From: Proteles cristata cristata
Taxonomy: Eukaryota > Chordata > Mammalia > Carnivora > Hyaenidae
Assembly (NCBI GenBank): GCA_017311185.1
Contig: JAESUZ010004903.1
Coordinates: forward strand, 434,001 to 498,000
DNA: 64,000 nt
Direction of reading: 5' to 3'
Positions 41,890 to 52,810 of this stretch are shown here, piece after piece; positions within the stretch are counted from its first letter, which is position 1, and each line of letters opens with the position of its first letter. The translations under genes were made by a program, and so were the position numbers. The notes beneath the pieces are model-generated. The model was not told the origin of the DNA. It saw only the letters and a program-made list of their open reading frames with translations, and did no database searches.

Positions 41890-43420
41890 TTGGTTAATTC
41901 AAACAATTAAAATACTGAGTTGACAGAATTGAGACACATGCAGGACTGAGTGTGTTTTGGCAAACGAACCCAAGAGCAAAAACGGATCCTTTAACAGGAC
42001 CTGCAAGCCTGAAAGGTGCTGGGAAACACATGAAATGGCAGTTGGAGATGATCTATAAATCAGCACAAGTAGGAAAATGACCCAGAAACAAGAAGCAGGC
42101 TGTGAGTACATTCTGCTAAGCAAAATGAAGAGTTTTATTTCATTTTATTTTTTTAAAGTACTGTTTGCCTGTTTAGATTCCTTTCTTGTCATGCCGCCTC
42201 TGAATCCAACTGCTTGTCTGGCTCTCCGCATGTTTTCTGGATAAAAACCAGGGCATGAGGTGTGTCGGGCCCATGCTCAGGGTGGGGTGGCCTGGGAAAG
42301 GCAGGATTTGGGGAGGTTGCGGGGGGGCCCTTTGAGTCTAGGACTTGCCAGTCATAACCCTGTGACTTTGCCCATGTTCTAGACGCTCCCAAAGTCTAAT
42401 GATGTAAATATTAGGTGTGGATAGTAGTAACTATTTCCCAGGGTCATTTCAAGGGCTGACTGGTATGAGGCAATAAAAAAAAAAAAAAAAAAAAAAGAGC
42501 CAGGCACTGGGCATGCAGGGGGGCTCGGGGAAGGTGGTGAATCATGGGAAATGGTGGCAGTGATACAATCATTATAAAGACAGCATTTCTTTATTCCCTG
42601 CGGACCTGAGTCTGGAAGCTTCCCAATCACATTTTTGCTTAGAAGAGTTTGGCCTGGAAATAACCGAAACTGGGAGGGTCCTCTCCCAAAAGTTGTGTGC
42701 AGAGGGCGCCCACTTTGCTCAGGACGCAGTAGGCAGGGCCCAGGCTCTAGTGACAGCTCACGCACCTCTGCAGGGTGCCCAGCACGCAGCCTTCTCCAGG
42801 ACCTGAGCTGGCAGCCCCCGCTGCAGCCCTTCCTCAGAAGGTAGCAGGAGGGGCCGGCTGAGCCCTCGAAGGCCCTGCACCGAGTGACAGCTGATCGCCT
42901 CCACTGACTCACAGTTCAGGGCGGGGCCCGTTGCTGGGGCGTGGGTGTTCCAGGGAAGGGTGAGCCTGTCGTGACAGAGCCCCCAGACTCAGGGCTGAGT
43001 CACCCCCTGAGTGTCCTCAGCCCCCACTCCCTGCCTCTCTTCCCTTCCCAGCTTCCCTTATGGACCTGATCGTGCCTATTCTGGGAAGGCATTAGGCATT
43101 GGATCGCCCAGACACCCTGCTGCACCGACAGCGCAGGAAGAGTTAAATAATTGTCCCAGGAGTCAAGCGATTTCTTGGCCCAGAGAACCGAAAATACTTA
43201 AGCATTTGCTGTACACAGACCTTGAGTGGGCTTGGAATAGGAGGTGGAAGATGACAGAGAGGGTGGCCAACTTGTTCCTGTGTGCCTGGGACTGTCCTCA
43301 GTCCCCAGAAGCCCCTGTGTCCCTGGCAAACAGGGGAGCTGGTCCCTAAAGGGGCAGGGAGCTAGAGAAGACAGGTGTCCGTGCCCAGTTGCTGACAGGG
43401 GAGGACGTGCTGGTGCCTGA
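41890..43420. other. Unique sequence with a long poly(A), no gene recognised
   Basis: About 1.5 kb has a homopolymer of about 22 A at 42475-42497 without a SINE body. A GC-richer part at 42600-43000 holds a 177-codon minus frame whose phenylalanine run is just the poly(A). No domain or promoter is recognised. Confidence 0.45.
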
Positions 43421-43424
43421 CATT

Positions 43425-43580
43425 TAGGTGCGTGAGTATTTGCTGTGTGCCTGGTACTGTTCTGTGCTTCCCCGTGTGAGCCTCACAGCAATCCCGTGAG
43501 GCAGGTACCATCTGATTTTGCCCACGGGTAAACTGAGTCACAGGAGAGGGGAGTCACTCTGCGAGGTTGCAGGCATGGGA
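43425..43580 (-). mobile_element. MIR
   Basis: 'gagtatttgctgtgtgcctg', 'gtactgttctgtgcttcccc', 'gagcctcacagcaatcccgt', 'gaggcaggtaccatctg' and 'gggtaaactgagtcacagga' follow reverse-complement MIR closely. Confidence 0.82.
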
Positions 43581-43656
43581 AGCATTAGTGTCCGTGAGTG
43601 AATCTTGGCAGTCTGGGTCCATGCTGAGCCCCACCTGAATCTGTTGCCTAGATCAG

Positions 43657-43752
43657 GACACACACACACATACACACACACACACACAGGCACACACAGG
43701 CACACACACGCACGTGCACACTTAGACACACAGGCACACGTGCACATGCATC
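43657..43752 (+). repeat. Imperfect (CA)n tract
   Basis: CA units are interrupted by 'tacacaca', 'ggcacacaca', 'cgcacgtgcac' and 'ttagacaca'. It is older and less pure than the other CA tracts. Confidence 0.88.
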
Positions 43753-43754
43753 TG

Positions 43755-44610
43755 GGTCCCCGGTGGCACAGTGCTGCAGGAAATCTCATTTCAAACAAGC
43801 CGGGTCTAGCAGTGGCGGATAGTAAGGGGATCAAGACCTTGAAGAACCCAGCTCCTAAGCACTCCTTCCTAAAATGCCTCTTCCCTCCGTTCCTCTCACC
43901 TGGTCCCCAGCTACTCTGGATCCTTCCCTTTCTAAACTTGTAAAACCTTCTTTCCCTTCCTCTCTTACTCCTTTTTCTTTAAAAAAACAAATTCCCCGTC
44001 TTCCACCTTCTCCCAGGCCCCCTAGAAGGTGCCCTGCCAGGGGCTGACCACAAAGCAGGCCTTCTTCCCTCCTTCCTGGAGCTTCCCCTCCGGAGTCGTG
44101 CCACAGCCCAGGACCCAGGCAGGTGAGACAGAGCTCTCCTAGGCAGGCAGATGGGAGGCGTAGGTACGGAGCTGGAAAACTGGGAGCCCCACACAATAAA
44201 GCAATGTGTTCCCCACCTCTGATGCTGCTCGTCCCTCCACACCCATGGCTGAGCCACCACCCCTCGCTATCAGGACCCCCCCCCCTCGCCCCGCAGAACC
44301 TGAGAAGTCCTTCCGATCCCATCTCTGCATCTCTTTTCAAACCCACTCACTTGCTCTTGGTGCCCATGCTATTATTCCTGGTGGGGGACTTTCTACAAAA
44401 TCCTTCAAAGAACATTGAGCTCATTTTGTTTACTTCAGTGCAGATTTCAAGCTCCTTCCTGGACCAGTGTTCTCAACCCCCAGGGTGTACAGTTCGTCCA
44501 ACACACAGTGTTTAACTGTAGAGTCTGCTTCACTCATGCCATGGGGCTCAAACCCATGTCCAGGAAGCCTGAGACCACTCATGGGGAGATAAACTGAATA
44601 ATACCAATGT
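43755..44610. other. Unique sequence, no gene recognised
   Basis: It contains pyrimidine-rich stretches and a C9 run near 44277-44285. Frames up to 163 codons overlap on both strands without domains. Confidence 0.4.
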
Positions 44611-44616
44611 TTTGTT

Positions 44617-44788
44617 GGGGTGCCTGGGGTCTCAGTTGGTTAAGCATCCAACTCTTGATCTTGGCTCAGGTTATGATGTCACGGTTCGTGGGATTGAGCC
44701 GTGGTCTGCTCTGTGCTGACAGCATGGAGTCTGCTTGGGATTCTCTCTCTCCCTCTCCCCCTCCCTCCCCACTTCAATAAACGTCTTA
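44617..44788 (+). mobile_element. CAN-SINE, older subtype C
   Basis: The head 'ggggtgcctggggtctcagt' is followed by 'ccaactcttgatcttggctc', and the body is 'cagcatggagtctgcttggg' with 'attctctctctccctctccc'. The A-tail is reduced to 'caataaacgtcttaac'. I see no clear target-site duplication, in keeping with age. Confidence 0.93.
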
Positions 44789-44844
44789 ACATGCACAGCC
44801 ATAACCATTAGAGAATGCACACAAGACGAAGGTTGGCTTCCTTA

Positions 44845-45230
44845 GCATACATGCATTGAACGCCTGCTGGATGCTAGACACATCTCCAGGTGGTGGCGAT
44901 TGCAATGACTTGCAGAACACAGTCTCAGCCCTGGTGCAGATATGAGCCTAGGTAGAGGGGTGGGCATGTGGGCAAGAACAGGAATGAAACGATAGGCTCT
45001 GGGTGATGATAGTCACCTGGACTGTGGCTCACAGGATCACGGGAGAGGTGCTGGGGACAGTGAGGGAACACTTTATGGGTGCAGAGGGCCAGCAGGATGA
45101 ATCAGGAATGACAACCAAGAATCCAAACAGCACAGAAGGGACTGTGCTGATGCTCCCACCGACACGATGGGCTGCACATTTCTCTGGGCCAGCGCTGTGC
45201 TGGTTGCACATCTGAGTGCATAAGGCAGAC
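44845..45230 (+). mobile_element. Ancient mammalian repeat, family not named
   Basis: 'cattgaacgcctgctggatg', 'atgatagtcacctggactgt' and 'caggatgaatcaggaatgac' fit the same long ancient repeat as at 37520. It contains an 'acacagtctcagccctggtg' segment. Boundaries are approximate. Confidence 0.4.
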
Positions 45231-45234
45231 AGGG

Positions 45235-45885
45235 GCAAGTAGCAGACATGGAAGATGAAATTGTACATGTGTTCGTGATTATTACCAAGAAGTCCAGGGT
45301 GTCATGGAATTGCAAAACAGGAGGGTTGCCGGCCCCATGAGTGGGTTATTCAAATAGAGAACAGACACATGTGAGAACCACCATGTGGGAGTTGAGTTCC
45401 CAGGAAACAAAGACATGAACAATTGTGTCAAACTGGGCATGGGGGGTGGGGTGGAACGCAACATCAGTATGTGAGGGAGGGAGGTAGACAGAAAGATGGA
45501 CCGGGATAGGGGACCCGTGGCTGAAGAGGCTGTGTGATGTGGCGTTCAGGAGTTTGATTTCATCTCCCATAGACAACAGTGAATTAGGACAGTAGATGCT
45601 ATTCTCACTATTTTTGGAAAGTCAACAAAAATGCAAGTTCTTACTTATCAGTGTTATGGGACAGCCTTCCCAACGTTTTTACAAAAGCATGAATTTGCTA
45701 AGCAATAAAGAAATGATCACTTTTATTAAATATTTATTAAATATACACTACATGCTGAGAACTGGTCCAAACCTACATGATGGAAAGGGGAGCAATGGAG
45801 ATAGGGTGCCTTCCTTGGGAGCCCACATCCTTGCTGGGAGAAGATACTGGTGCCCAAATGATATTTAATTCTTTAGTTTAAATTA
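45235..45885. other. Mostly unique, with a weak ancient-repeat patch
   Basis: A patch at 45690-45870, with 'aatatacactacatgctgag', resembles the start of the same ancient repeat family. Open frames on both strands are short and not protein-like. Confidence 0.35.
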
Positions 45886-45895
45886 TGTGGATGTC

Positions 45896-46135
45896 GGAGC
45901 ACCTGGGTGGTTCAGTCGGTTAAGCATCCGACTTTGGCTCAGGTCATGATCTCACAGTTCGTGGGTTCGAGCCCCGCGTTGGGCTCTGTGCTGACAACTA
46001 GCTCAGAGTCTGGAGCCTGCTTTGCATTCTTTGTCTCCCTCTCTCTCTGACCCTCCCTGCTCATGCTGCCTCTCTCTCTCTCTCTCTTTCTCTCTCTCAT
46101 AAATACATTTTTAAAAAATTTAAAAATTAAAAAAT
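45896..46135 (+). mobile_element. CAN-SINE, intermediate type
   Basis: The head is 'gagcacctgggtggttcagt', the B-box-like GGGTTCGAGCCC is intact, and the CT-rich body is expanded to about 30 TC units. The body combines A-type head text (GGCTCAGGTCATGAT) with a B-like 'ctgaccctccctgctcatg'. The duplication AATTATGTGGATGTC (45881-45895) recurs with two mismatches at 46136-46150. Confidence 0.96.
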
Positions 46136-46424
46136 AATTATGTGGGTATCCAGGAATGGGCTGTGGAGCAAAGAACCATGAGATTTGTTCAACAGGGAAG
46201 GTCTGAAGGCTGAAAGACTCAGGTGAATGAATGGCTTTGAGGAAGCAATAGTTGAGCTCAGATCTGAAGGCGGGGAAGGCATGGGCCACATAAAGGGGTG
46301 GATGTGGGTCCTGTGGGCAAACGTGCCTGACTGCCCCCAAAGCAAGGTTCAAGGATGTGCTGGCCAGGCTGAGAGCCACCCTCTTCCCCATTGCTCCTCC
46401 TCTCCTTCTTTCCCTCTCCCTTTT

Positions 46425-46620
46425 AAACTCTTATTTTGAGAAAACTGTAAACTCACGTGCAGTTATAACACATAATCAGAGAGATTCCACATATGTGACA
46501 CCCCAGTCCCCTACCTGGTTGTCCCCATCTGACACCTTCTGTAATTCTAGTATAAGAGCCTAACTAGGAAACTGAGAGTACCCTGATGCACATTTCTTTT
46601 TTTGAAGAAACAAAACTTCA
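46425..46620 (-). mobile_element. Antisense L1 fragment
   Basis: 'cttattttgagaaaactgta', 'aactcacgtgcagttataac', 'acataatcagagagattcca' and 'ctacctggttgtccccatct' match a common antisense L1M segment. Confidence 0.5.
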
Positions 46621-46624
46621 CATA

Positions 46625-48405
46625 TAAATAATAAAACAGCCACTTGATTATCAAAAAGCCCCAGCATCAAGAGTAACTAGTTCACTTCCCTCAGACAAAT
46701 CTTCACGTCTCTCTAGGCAAACGTGCGTATGTGCACACGCATGTGTATGCACGCATGTATGTAAGGGTATGGACACACACATAAATAGCTAGATTATTTT
46801 TATAGAAGATTAAATAACCAAACTCAAACTTGGAATTGTTACATTATTAACAAAAGATGACTCTTTTCTCTTTAAGGGGAAAAAAACATAACTCTAGCTT
46901 TAAATAAAGTATTTGAAATAGGACATTAAGTTATAACTACTGGGGATAGGGAGCTTGTAATAATTATGTTGAACGGCTCCCTTGGTTTTGAGAAGAAAGT
47001 GGGCAGGAATATTTTTTTTTCCTTTTTATATCATTCCAGTCTGGCCCTGGCACACTCATCATTTTATAACAATTCCATGTGTCATCCCTCCTACCATCAT
47101 TCTATCAGAGCCTCACTTCCCTCAGGATTTTTGAAATAGATTTCAAGGAAGGGGAAGTCAATGCAATGCCTTTTCTTACACACCAATATATTTTGCTCCT
47201 TGCTGCAGGTTTACATTCCAAGTAAAGATTCAGTAACTGCAATATGGTTAGTCCTATTTTCTGTCAGGAGGAAAAGATCGAAAAAGAGGAAGCAAATGGA
47301 AATGTGAACCGGTGCACAGGAAAGCTACAGGGTATTTGTAAGAATCAAAGTAATGTGCCTTTTAATAATGCACAAAGAGTGTGCATAGACACTCTAACAA
47401 GAGCTCTTAGTCACCAGGCTGGGTCCTTTACAAATAACCTCCCAAACATCTACAACGAAACTATGAACTATGCCTTCCTTATCCATGCCCAAAAAAAAAA
47501 AAAAAAAAAAACAAACCACAAGTCTTAAGGGCAGAATGCAGTTGTTCTGAAAGTCACAGAGAGCAGAGAAAGAAGTTGTGAGTCAGGCTCAGGTCAGTGC
47601 AACTCGAAACCCAGTGATCTTTCCACTGCATCACCTCACTTGAGGGCAGTTGACTTTTTTTAGACACTGCATTGCTGAGGACAAAGAGACTATACCCCTT
47701 GGTGATCTGAGATAGAATCTAAGACCTCCAAAATTGTGTTGTAACTAACTGATAAGGAGACTGGCTTGGAGCTCAAACCAAGGACCTTTGAGTAACTTTT
47801 GATCCTTAAACCATAACTATAGATTCTTGTCCTTTCTCCAATGGTTGAATACTGCATGGATTTTGAAATAAAGGTCTTAATTATAGATTCCCTTGAGCAG
47901 TTCTGGAACGGTAAGACATGGGGACACCCCTAACTGGCACACATCCAGCCTTCAAGAGAACTGTACCCCCTACCATTCCAAAGTTTTACTCTGAGGAAGG
48001 TTAGCCTTGAGAGTTTTCATCTCTCTTGCCATGGTTTATTGAATCTAACCTGGGCCCCTGTCCTATGCCTTATCTGCATTTACTTAATCATTCTTTGCTA
48101 CAAGATCCTCTCTAACATAGACTTTTCTAGATAAAATGCCCTAGACCAGACTTTCTTTACCTTTTCTGTTCAGATGGCTATCCAATAGCTTTTCTAAAGC
48201 CCTCTCAAAGAATACAAGCATTAGACTTCACTTCACATTTATGCCAAGGACATACGCAATGAGACCCCAAATGTGTACAGTCCTCATGGGTCACACGTTC
48301 CATATTTCCTAAAATATATTTGTAACTTCAAGATCGATCCTTGCTGTGTTTCTGTAATCATCTGTGGGCAAGTGCAGAGCCGCAAAATGTTCAGGTTGCT
48401 TGATG
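46625..48405. other. Unique AT-rich sequence, no gene recognised
   Basis: It includes a TGTG/ATGCA-rich patch at about 46722-46785 and an A20 run at 47491-47510. No repeat body is assignable. The longest frame (47244-47528) ends in the poly(A) and has no domain. Confidence 0.4.
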
Positions 48406-48409
48406 CTCA

Positions 48410-48865
48410 TATTCTCTTTATACAAAATAACTACCAAGAATATTGAGAATCAACTGTATATACGAAAACCTCTCATTGCTACAATATCTATAAAATAAGA
48501 AATGACTGAAAACAATCTTTAGATAGGACAATATTAAACTGCGACTGATCCATACAATGAAGTTATATACAGCCCTGAAAATTAAGTGGTCAGAAGAATC
48601 GAAGATTACCATTATGTAATGCAAATAGAAGGGGTGGGAGCAGGTTATTAAACTATGTAAATTCCATGGTTCAGAATTTACATAATTGGGACCTTGCTTT
48701 AAGCACACACCCATGAAACCCAAACCTGGAAGGAAAGTTTCATGGTGGTCACCTTTGTATAATGTGCTTATGGATGTAATGAAGTGTCTTCTTTATAATT
48801 TATAATATTTAAGTTAATTATGCTATATATAATTTATAATCATAACTGATTTAAAAAAGTTTCAT
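48410..48865 (+). mobile_element. L1M-type 3'-end fragment (weak)
   Basis: 'tccatacaatgaagttatat', 'acagccctgaaaattaagtg', 'ggaaagtttcatggtggtca' and a terminal AT-rich run fit an old L1 3' UTR. All landmarks are diverged. Confidence 0.45.
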
Positions 48866-48869
48866 CATT

Positions 48870-49150
48870 GGATAATCTTTAAAAATATGTCCAACCCTTT
48901 TGAAATAACATACAGATACATCAAGCACCATAAAATGTTCACAAACATTGGTCTGGCGATTTGTATTTTAAGGAAATAAATAAACATTTGGTTAGAAACT
49001 AGGTGCATAAAAATATTTATTTCATATATTTTATTCAAAAAACACATCTGAAGCAAATTAGTGGGAATGCCAGTGGTATGAAATCAGGACTCTTGCAACA
49101 CGGACACAATGAGGTATGTAGCTATTGAGATATCATGTAGTTATTATGTA
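48870..49150. other. AT-rich sequence, nothing assignable
   Basis: AT-rich DNA with short frames. No repeat family is named. Confidence 0.35.
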
Positions 49151-49154
49151 CCAT

Positions 49155-49415
49155 GTATTTAAGAAATAGTTAATGAGCACTCACTGTGGGTTAGGGATAT
49201 AACTGTAAGCAAAAATGATACATTAAGGAACTTCTGCTACAGAAGGAAACAGATATCAATCAAAGAAACACACACAAAAAAGTAACACTGCTCTGATCAG
49301 TGTTAAGGAGAATGGTCCTTTCGTGATTAAAGAGGGAATATTGACCAAATGTGGGAGTGAGGATTCTTAGATATTTCCCCAAGGAACCTGTGAGTGAGCT
49401 GAGATGTGATGTTTA
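49155..49415 (+). mobile_element. Ancient mammalian repeat, family not named
   Basis: 'taatgagcactcactgtggg', 'ataactgtaagcaaaaatga', 'cagtgttaaggagaatggtc', and 'gtgagtgagctgagatgtga' follow the order of the same ancient repeat seen near 53555. Confidence 0.45.
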
Positions 49416-49639
49416 TTATGACTCCAAAGACAGATGGATGAAAGATCTATAAATAAAAATAAGACTTGTACTATAATTACAATGTGTAAATACACATATG
49501 TAGACAGAGATAGGAATTTGCAAAAACAATGGAGGCAGGTAGAATGGAGATAGTGGGGGGGGTGATTTTTTCTTAAAGCGACTGTTCATGTTCTTATAGC
49601 ATTTTAATGTTTTCATGCATATGTGGAACAGAAGAAAAT

Positions 49640-49862
49640 TAACAGAGGACCATAGGGGAGGGGAAGGGGAAAAAAATAGCTAAGGAGCGGCGGGAAGCAA
49701 ACCATAAGAGACTCTTAAATACTGAGAGCAAACCGAAGGTTGGTGGGAGGTGGGGGAGAGGGGAAAATGGGTGATGGGCATGGAGGAGGGCACTTGTTGG
49801 GATAAGCACTGGGTGCTATGCGCAAACCAACCTGACAACAAACTATAATAAAAAAATTAAAT
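49640..49862 (+). mobile_element. Carnivoran L1 3'-end fragment
   Basis: 'agcaaaccataagagactct', 'taaatactgagagcaaaccg', 'ggcatggaggagggcacttg' and 'gggataagcactgggtgcta', ending in 'aacaaactataataaaaaaa', is the 3' end of a carnivoran L1, strongly 5'-truncated. Confidence 0.85.
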
Positions 49863-49869
49863 GCAGCCA

Positions 49870-51095
49870 TCTCACATTTTTACTTGACCCAATTATATTT
49901 TTATATATTCAAAATTATAAATTTATATTCAAAATCACATTTTGATAGTCTTGCATGGTTTATGTTATTATCTCTCCATATAAGTACTGTATGTTGGGGA
50001 TTCAAATTAATATATGTCCACGATCAGAGCAATTGTTCAGGGTTAAAATGTGCTTCCTTACCCTAACTGTCAATCAAATGCTCATAATGATTTTATGTGT
50101 GTCTTTTCAACTTCCCTTTTTCATGGTTTTATTTGCTTTTCATAACAGAGTTAAAGACTGATAATATTATCCGTGCTATAAGATGTAGTCTGACTCTAAT
50201 TTCTCTCCATTAAAAGAATCAATTGATTTTATTAAAAAGACAGTAAGAAGAAATATACAACATGCTACTGGTCCGATTCTAACAGGTTGATATGGTCAGC
50301 ACCTTGTCTAGAATTTGTGCTTTGTGCTCTGGGTTCTCTCCCCCGGTGGGAGACAATGGTGGGTAAGACAAAGGGACTGCAGAAGGTTATACAAACCCCC
50401 CTGGGGTGGGCCTATCCCAGAGTTCAGGAAAGAGAGCTCAAGTTCTGTGCACCAAACGCTGCACCCATATGGAAGTGTGGGGTCAGTAGTGCTCGGGGGG
50501 GGGAATCCCTCCCCCCCAGGCATGTCCTGGGTAAATTAATACATTTCAAGCCTAGACAAACTGCTCTTCTTTGTGGAAACAAGGACATCCGGCAAAGCTT
50601 CTATTTAGGTAGTTCCCCAGGCCCAGGTCCTTGGGGAGGTGGAAGGCAATTCTGACCATAGTGCTGAACCAGTACCTCCCCCTGGGACGGTGGAATGTCT
50701 ACCCAGACTTTGACACAGGGCCACCTACCGTGTTTTCATCCTCCGTAGCAGCTGTAACTTCTAGAGCACTTTGGAGCTCTGAGACCTGACCAACAATTCA
50801 AGACGGAATCAAACTTTCAAGGAAATGAAGGAAAGAACGTTGGTTTATGGCAGATCCTACGAGGGACCATCTCACATCTCCCCACCTTGTCTCATTTCTT
50901 CTCTCTCCTCTCCCTCGGCCTGCCCCGCCTCCTCCTCTTTACTTCTTCCTCCACCTTGGTCTCCCCCAATTCTGTCATTATTCTTGATTTAGTTTCACAA
51001 GAAATGACTCTTCTTTTGGTCCCTCTGTTGATTCTCTGCAGCCGTTCTCTTCCCTCCTTTCATCCTCCATATCACTCCTTTCTTAGTCCATCTCT
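49870..51095. other. Unique sequence, no gene recognised
   Basis: AT-rich to about 50270, then mixed. A G9/C7 imperfect hairpin lies at 50495-50517, and CT-rich runs end near 51100. A 122-codon plus frame (50287-50655) has no recognisable domain. Confidence 0.4.
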
Positions 51096-51104
51096 CTCTC
51101 TATT

Positions 51105-51315
51105 TTTTTAATTTTTAATGTTTATTTTTGAAACAGAGAGAGACAGAGCACAAACGGGGGAGGGTCAGGGAAAGAGGGAGGCACTGAATTTGAAGCAGTC
51201 TCCAGGCTCCGAGCTGTCAGCACAGAGCCCGATGCCGGGCTCGAACCCATGAACCATGAGATCATGACCTGAACTGGAGTCAGATGCTTAACTGACTGAG
51301 CCACCCAAGCGCCCC
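51105..51315 (-). mobile_element. CAN-SINE, subgroup A
   Basis: Minus-strand head GGGGCGCTTGGGTGGCTCAG, body 'gctgacagctcggagcctgg', and A-tail on the left. It abuts a second SINE head at 51316 in the same orientation. Confidence 0.96.
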
Positions 51316-51417
51316 TCTTGGCCCCACATGGGGCTCGAACCAATGAACCACGAGATCGTGACGACAGCTGAGAGGAAGAGTCAGGTGCTTAAGAAAGTGA
51401 GCCATTGCAGGTGCCCC
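51316..51417 (-). mobile_element. Partial CAN-SINE head
   Basis: Only the tRNA-derived part remains, read on the minus strand from GGGGCACCTGCAATGGCTCA through the B-box-like GGTTCGAGCC to 'ccatgtggggccaag'. It directly precedes the complete SINE, so together they look like a head-head-body dimer. Confidence 0.88.
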
Positions 51418-51419
51418 AA

Positions 51420-51750
51420 AATCTTTTTGTTTTTGACATCAGGACCCTGAGGCAAAGAGGGGGTGGGGACTGAGCCATGGCCGTGTCCCAAGGAGTCTGT
51501 TCTGAGCAGATCTGGGCCATAGCTCTGAGTTCTCACTCCCCACATTGGGCACTATTCACCTTCCCATTGGGGGCTGTGAGCACGGGCTCTTCACCTGTGC
51601 TGCGGTGTGTGGGTCTCACCAAGATCTCCTTGTGCAACCTTGGGCAGATACCTAGTCTGTCTGGGACTCAGTTTCTCATCGTTTAAAGCGGGTTCTTCAC
51701 AATGAACCAGAATCAAGGTATCCCAAAAATTCTAGCTGAGGAAGACGAAC
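51420..51750. other. Unique sequence, no gene recognised
   Basis: No repeat or coding evidence. A part at 51620-51710 ('gggcagatacctagtctgtc', 'tcagtttctcatcg') recalls MIR weakly. Confidence 0.4.
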
Positions 51751-51753
51751 CCC

Positions 51754-52202
51754 TGTCATGGGATGAATTATGTCCTCTGAAAAGATACGTTTAAGTCCTA
51801 ACTCCCAGTACCTCAGGACATATTGGAAAATTGGGTCATTGCCAATGTAATTACTAAAGTGAGGTCATACTAGAGTGGGGTATACCTTGCATTCGGGATG
51901 ACTGGTGGCATATGAGAAGACAAAAGACAGAGACAGGGGACACCCAGGGAGAGCTCCCTGTGACCACAGAGGACAGGCAGAGATTGGAGTGATGTGCCCA
52001 CAAGCCAAGGATTGCTAGCAACCACCAGAAGCTAGGAAGAGGTAAGGAAGTGTGCTGCTCACAGTCACAGTGGGGGTTCTGCCCTGCTGACACTTTGATT
52101 TCAGCCTTGTGTCTTCTAGAACTTAAGAGAAGAGATATCTGTGGTCTCAAGCCACTTAGTTTATAGTAATTTGTTGCAGCACCCTTAGGAATCGAATATA
52201 CC
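51754..52202 (+). mobile_element. MLT1 (ERVL-MaLR) solitary LTR, nearly full length
   Basis: It starts 'tgtcatgggatgaattatgt' and runs 'taactcccagtacctcagga', 'aagtgaggtcatactagagt', 'atgactggtggcatatgaga', 'ctgctgacactttgatttca', and 'ctcaagccacttagtttata', ending near 'ggaatcgaatata'. These are MLT1-type LTR landmarks in order. No internal (gag, pol) sequence is attached, so it is a solo LTR fossil. Confidence 0.82.
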
Positions 52203-52265
52203 CATAAATAGTTTGTCAGGTGAAATACAGAACACCCAGTGAAATTCTAATTTCAGCTAACAAAA

Positions 52266-52298
52266 GCACAACAAAACAACAGCAACAACAAAAAACCA
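52266..52298 (+). repeat. (CAA)n-rich tract
   Basis: 'cacaacaaaacaacagcaac' and following CAA/AAA units make a short imperfect repeat. Confidence 0.65.
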
Positions 52299-52579
52299 CT
52301 GCTTAGCATAAATATGTCCCATGCAGAATTTGAAACATACTTATACCCAGTTGGCATCCTGCATTTAGATTTTGTAAATCTGGCAACCCTATCCATAAAT
52401 CACAGTGTCATGTGTCAGCCACAGCTTTATAGAACATTAGCTGTTGTCAGGATATTATTATGGTTCCATTAGGAGAGGAAATGTATAGATATACATATGC
52501 TGTGTGTAAATAAATGTATACATCCTATAAGCATTCTAATTTTGTGGGTATTTACCAATGGATGTTATATTTTATTTTC

Positions 52580-52794
52580 ATTTTTTTTCTTTAAAGTTTA
52601 TTTTTTTAGAGAAAGAGAGAGAGCACGAGTAGGGGAGGAGCAGAGAGAGAGGGAGGGAGACACAGAATCCGAAGCAGGTTTCAGGCTCTGAGCTGTCAGC
52701 ACAGAGCCAGACGCGGGGCTCAAACTCACTAACCGAGAGATCATGACCTGAGCCGAAGTCAGAGGCTCAACTGACTAAGCCACCCAGGCAACCC
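52580..52794 (-). mobile_element. CAN-SINE, subgroup A
   Basis: Minus-strand head GGGTTGCCTGGGTGGCTTAG, body 'gctgacagctcagagcctga', A-tail on the left. A degraded duplication ('tgttatattttatttt' at 52564, 'tgtaatattcatttta' at 52795) flanks it. Confidence 0.95.
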
Positions 52795-52810
52795 TGTAAT
52801 ATTCATTTTA

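Noticed and set aside
42475..42497. Poly(A) suggesting a processed pseudogene
   Set aside because: No recognisable transcript body or target-site duplication lies beside it.
42379..42912. Minus-strand open frame of 177 codons
   Set aside because: It includes a phenylalanine run that is only the poly(A) tract at 42475. No domain is seen.
43855..44346. Minus-strand open frame of 163 codons
   Set aside because: Glycine/arginine-rich random composition, with competing plus-strand frames and no domain.
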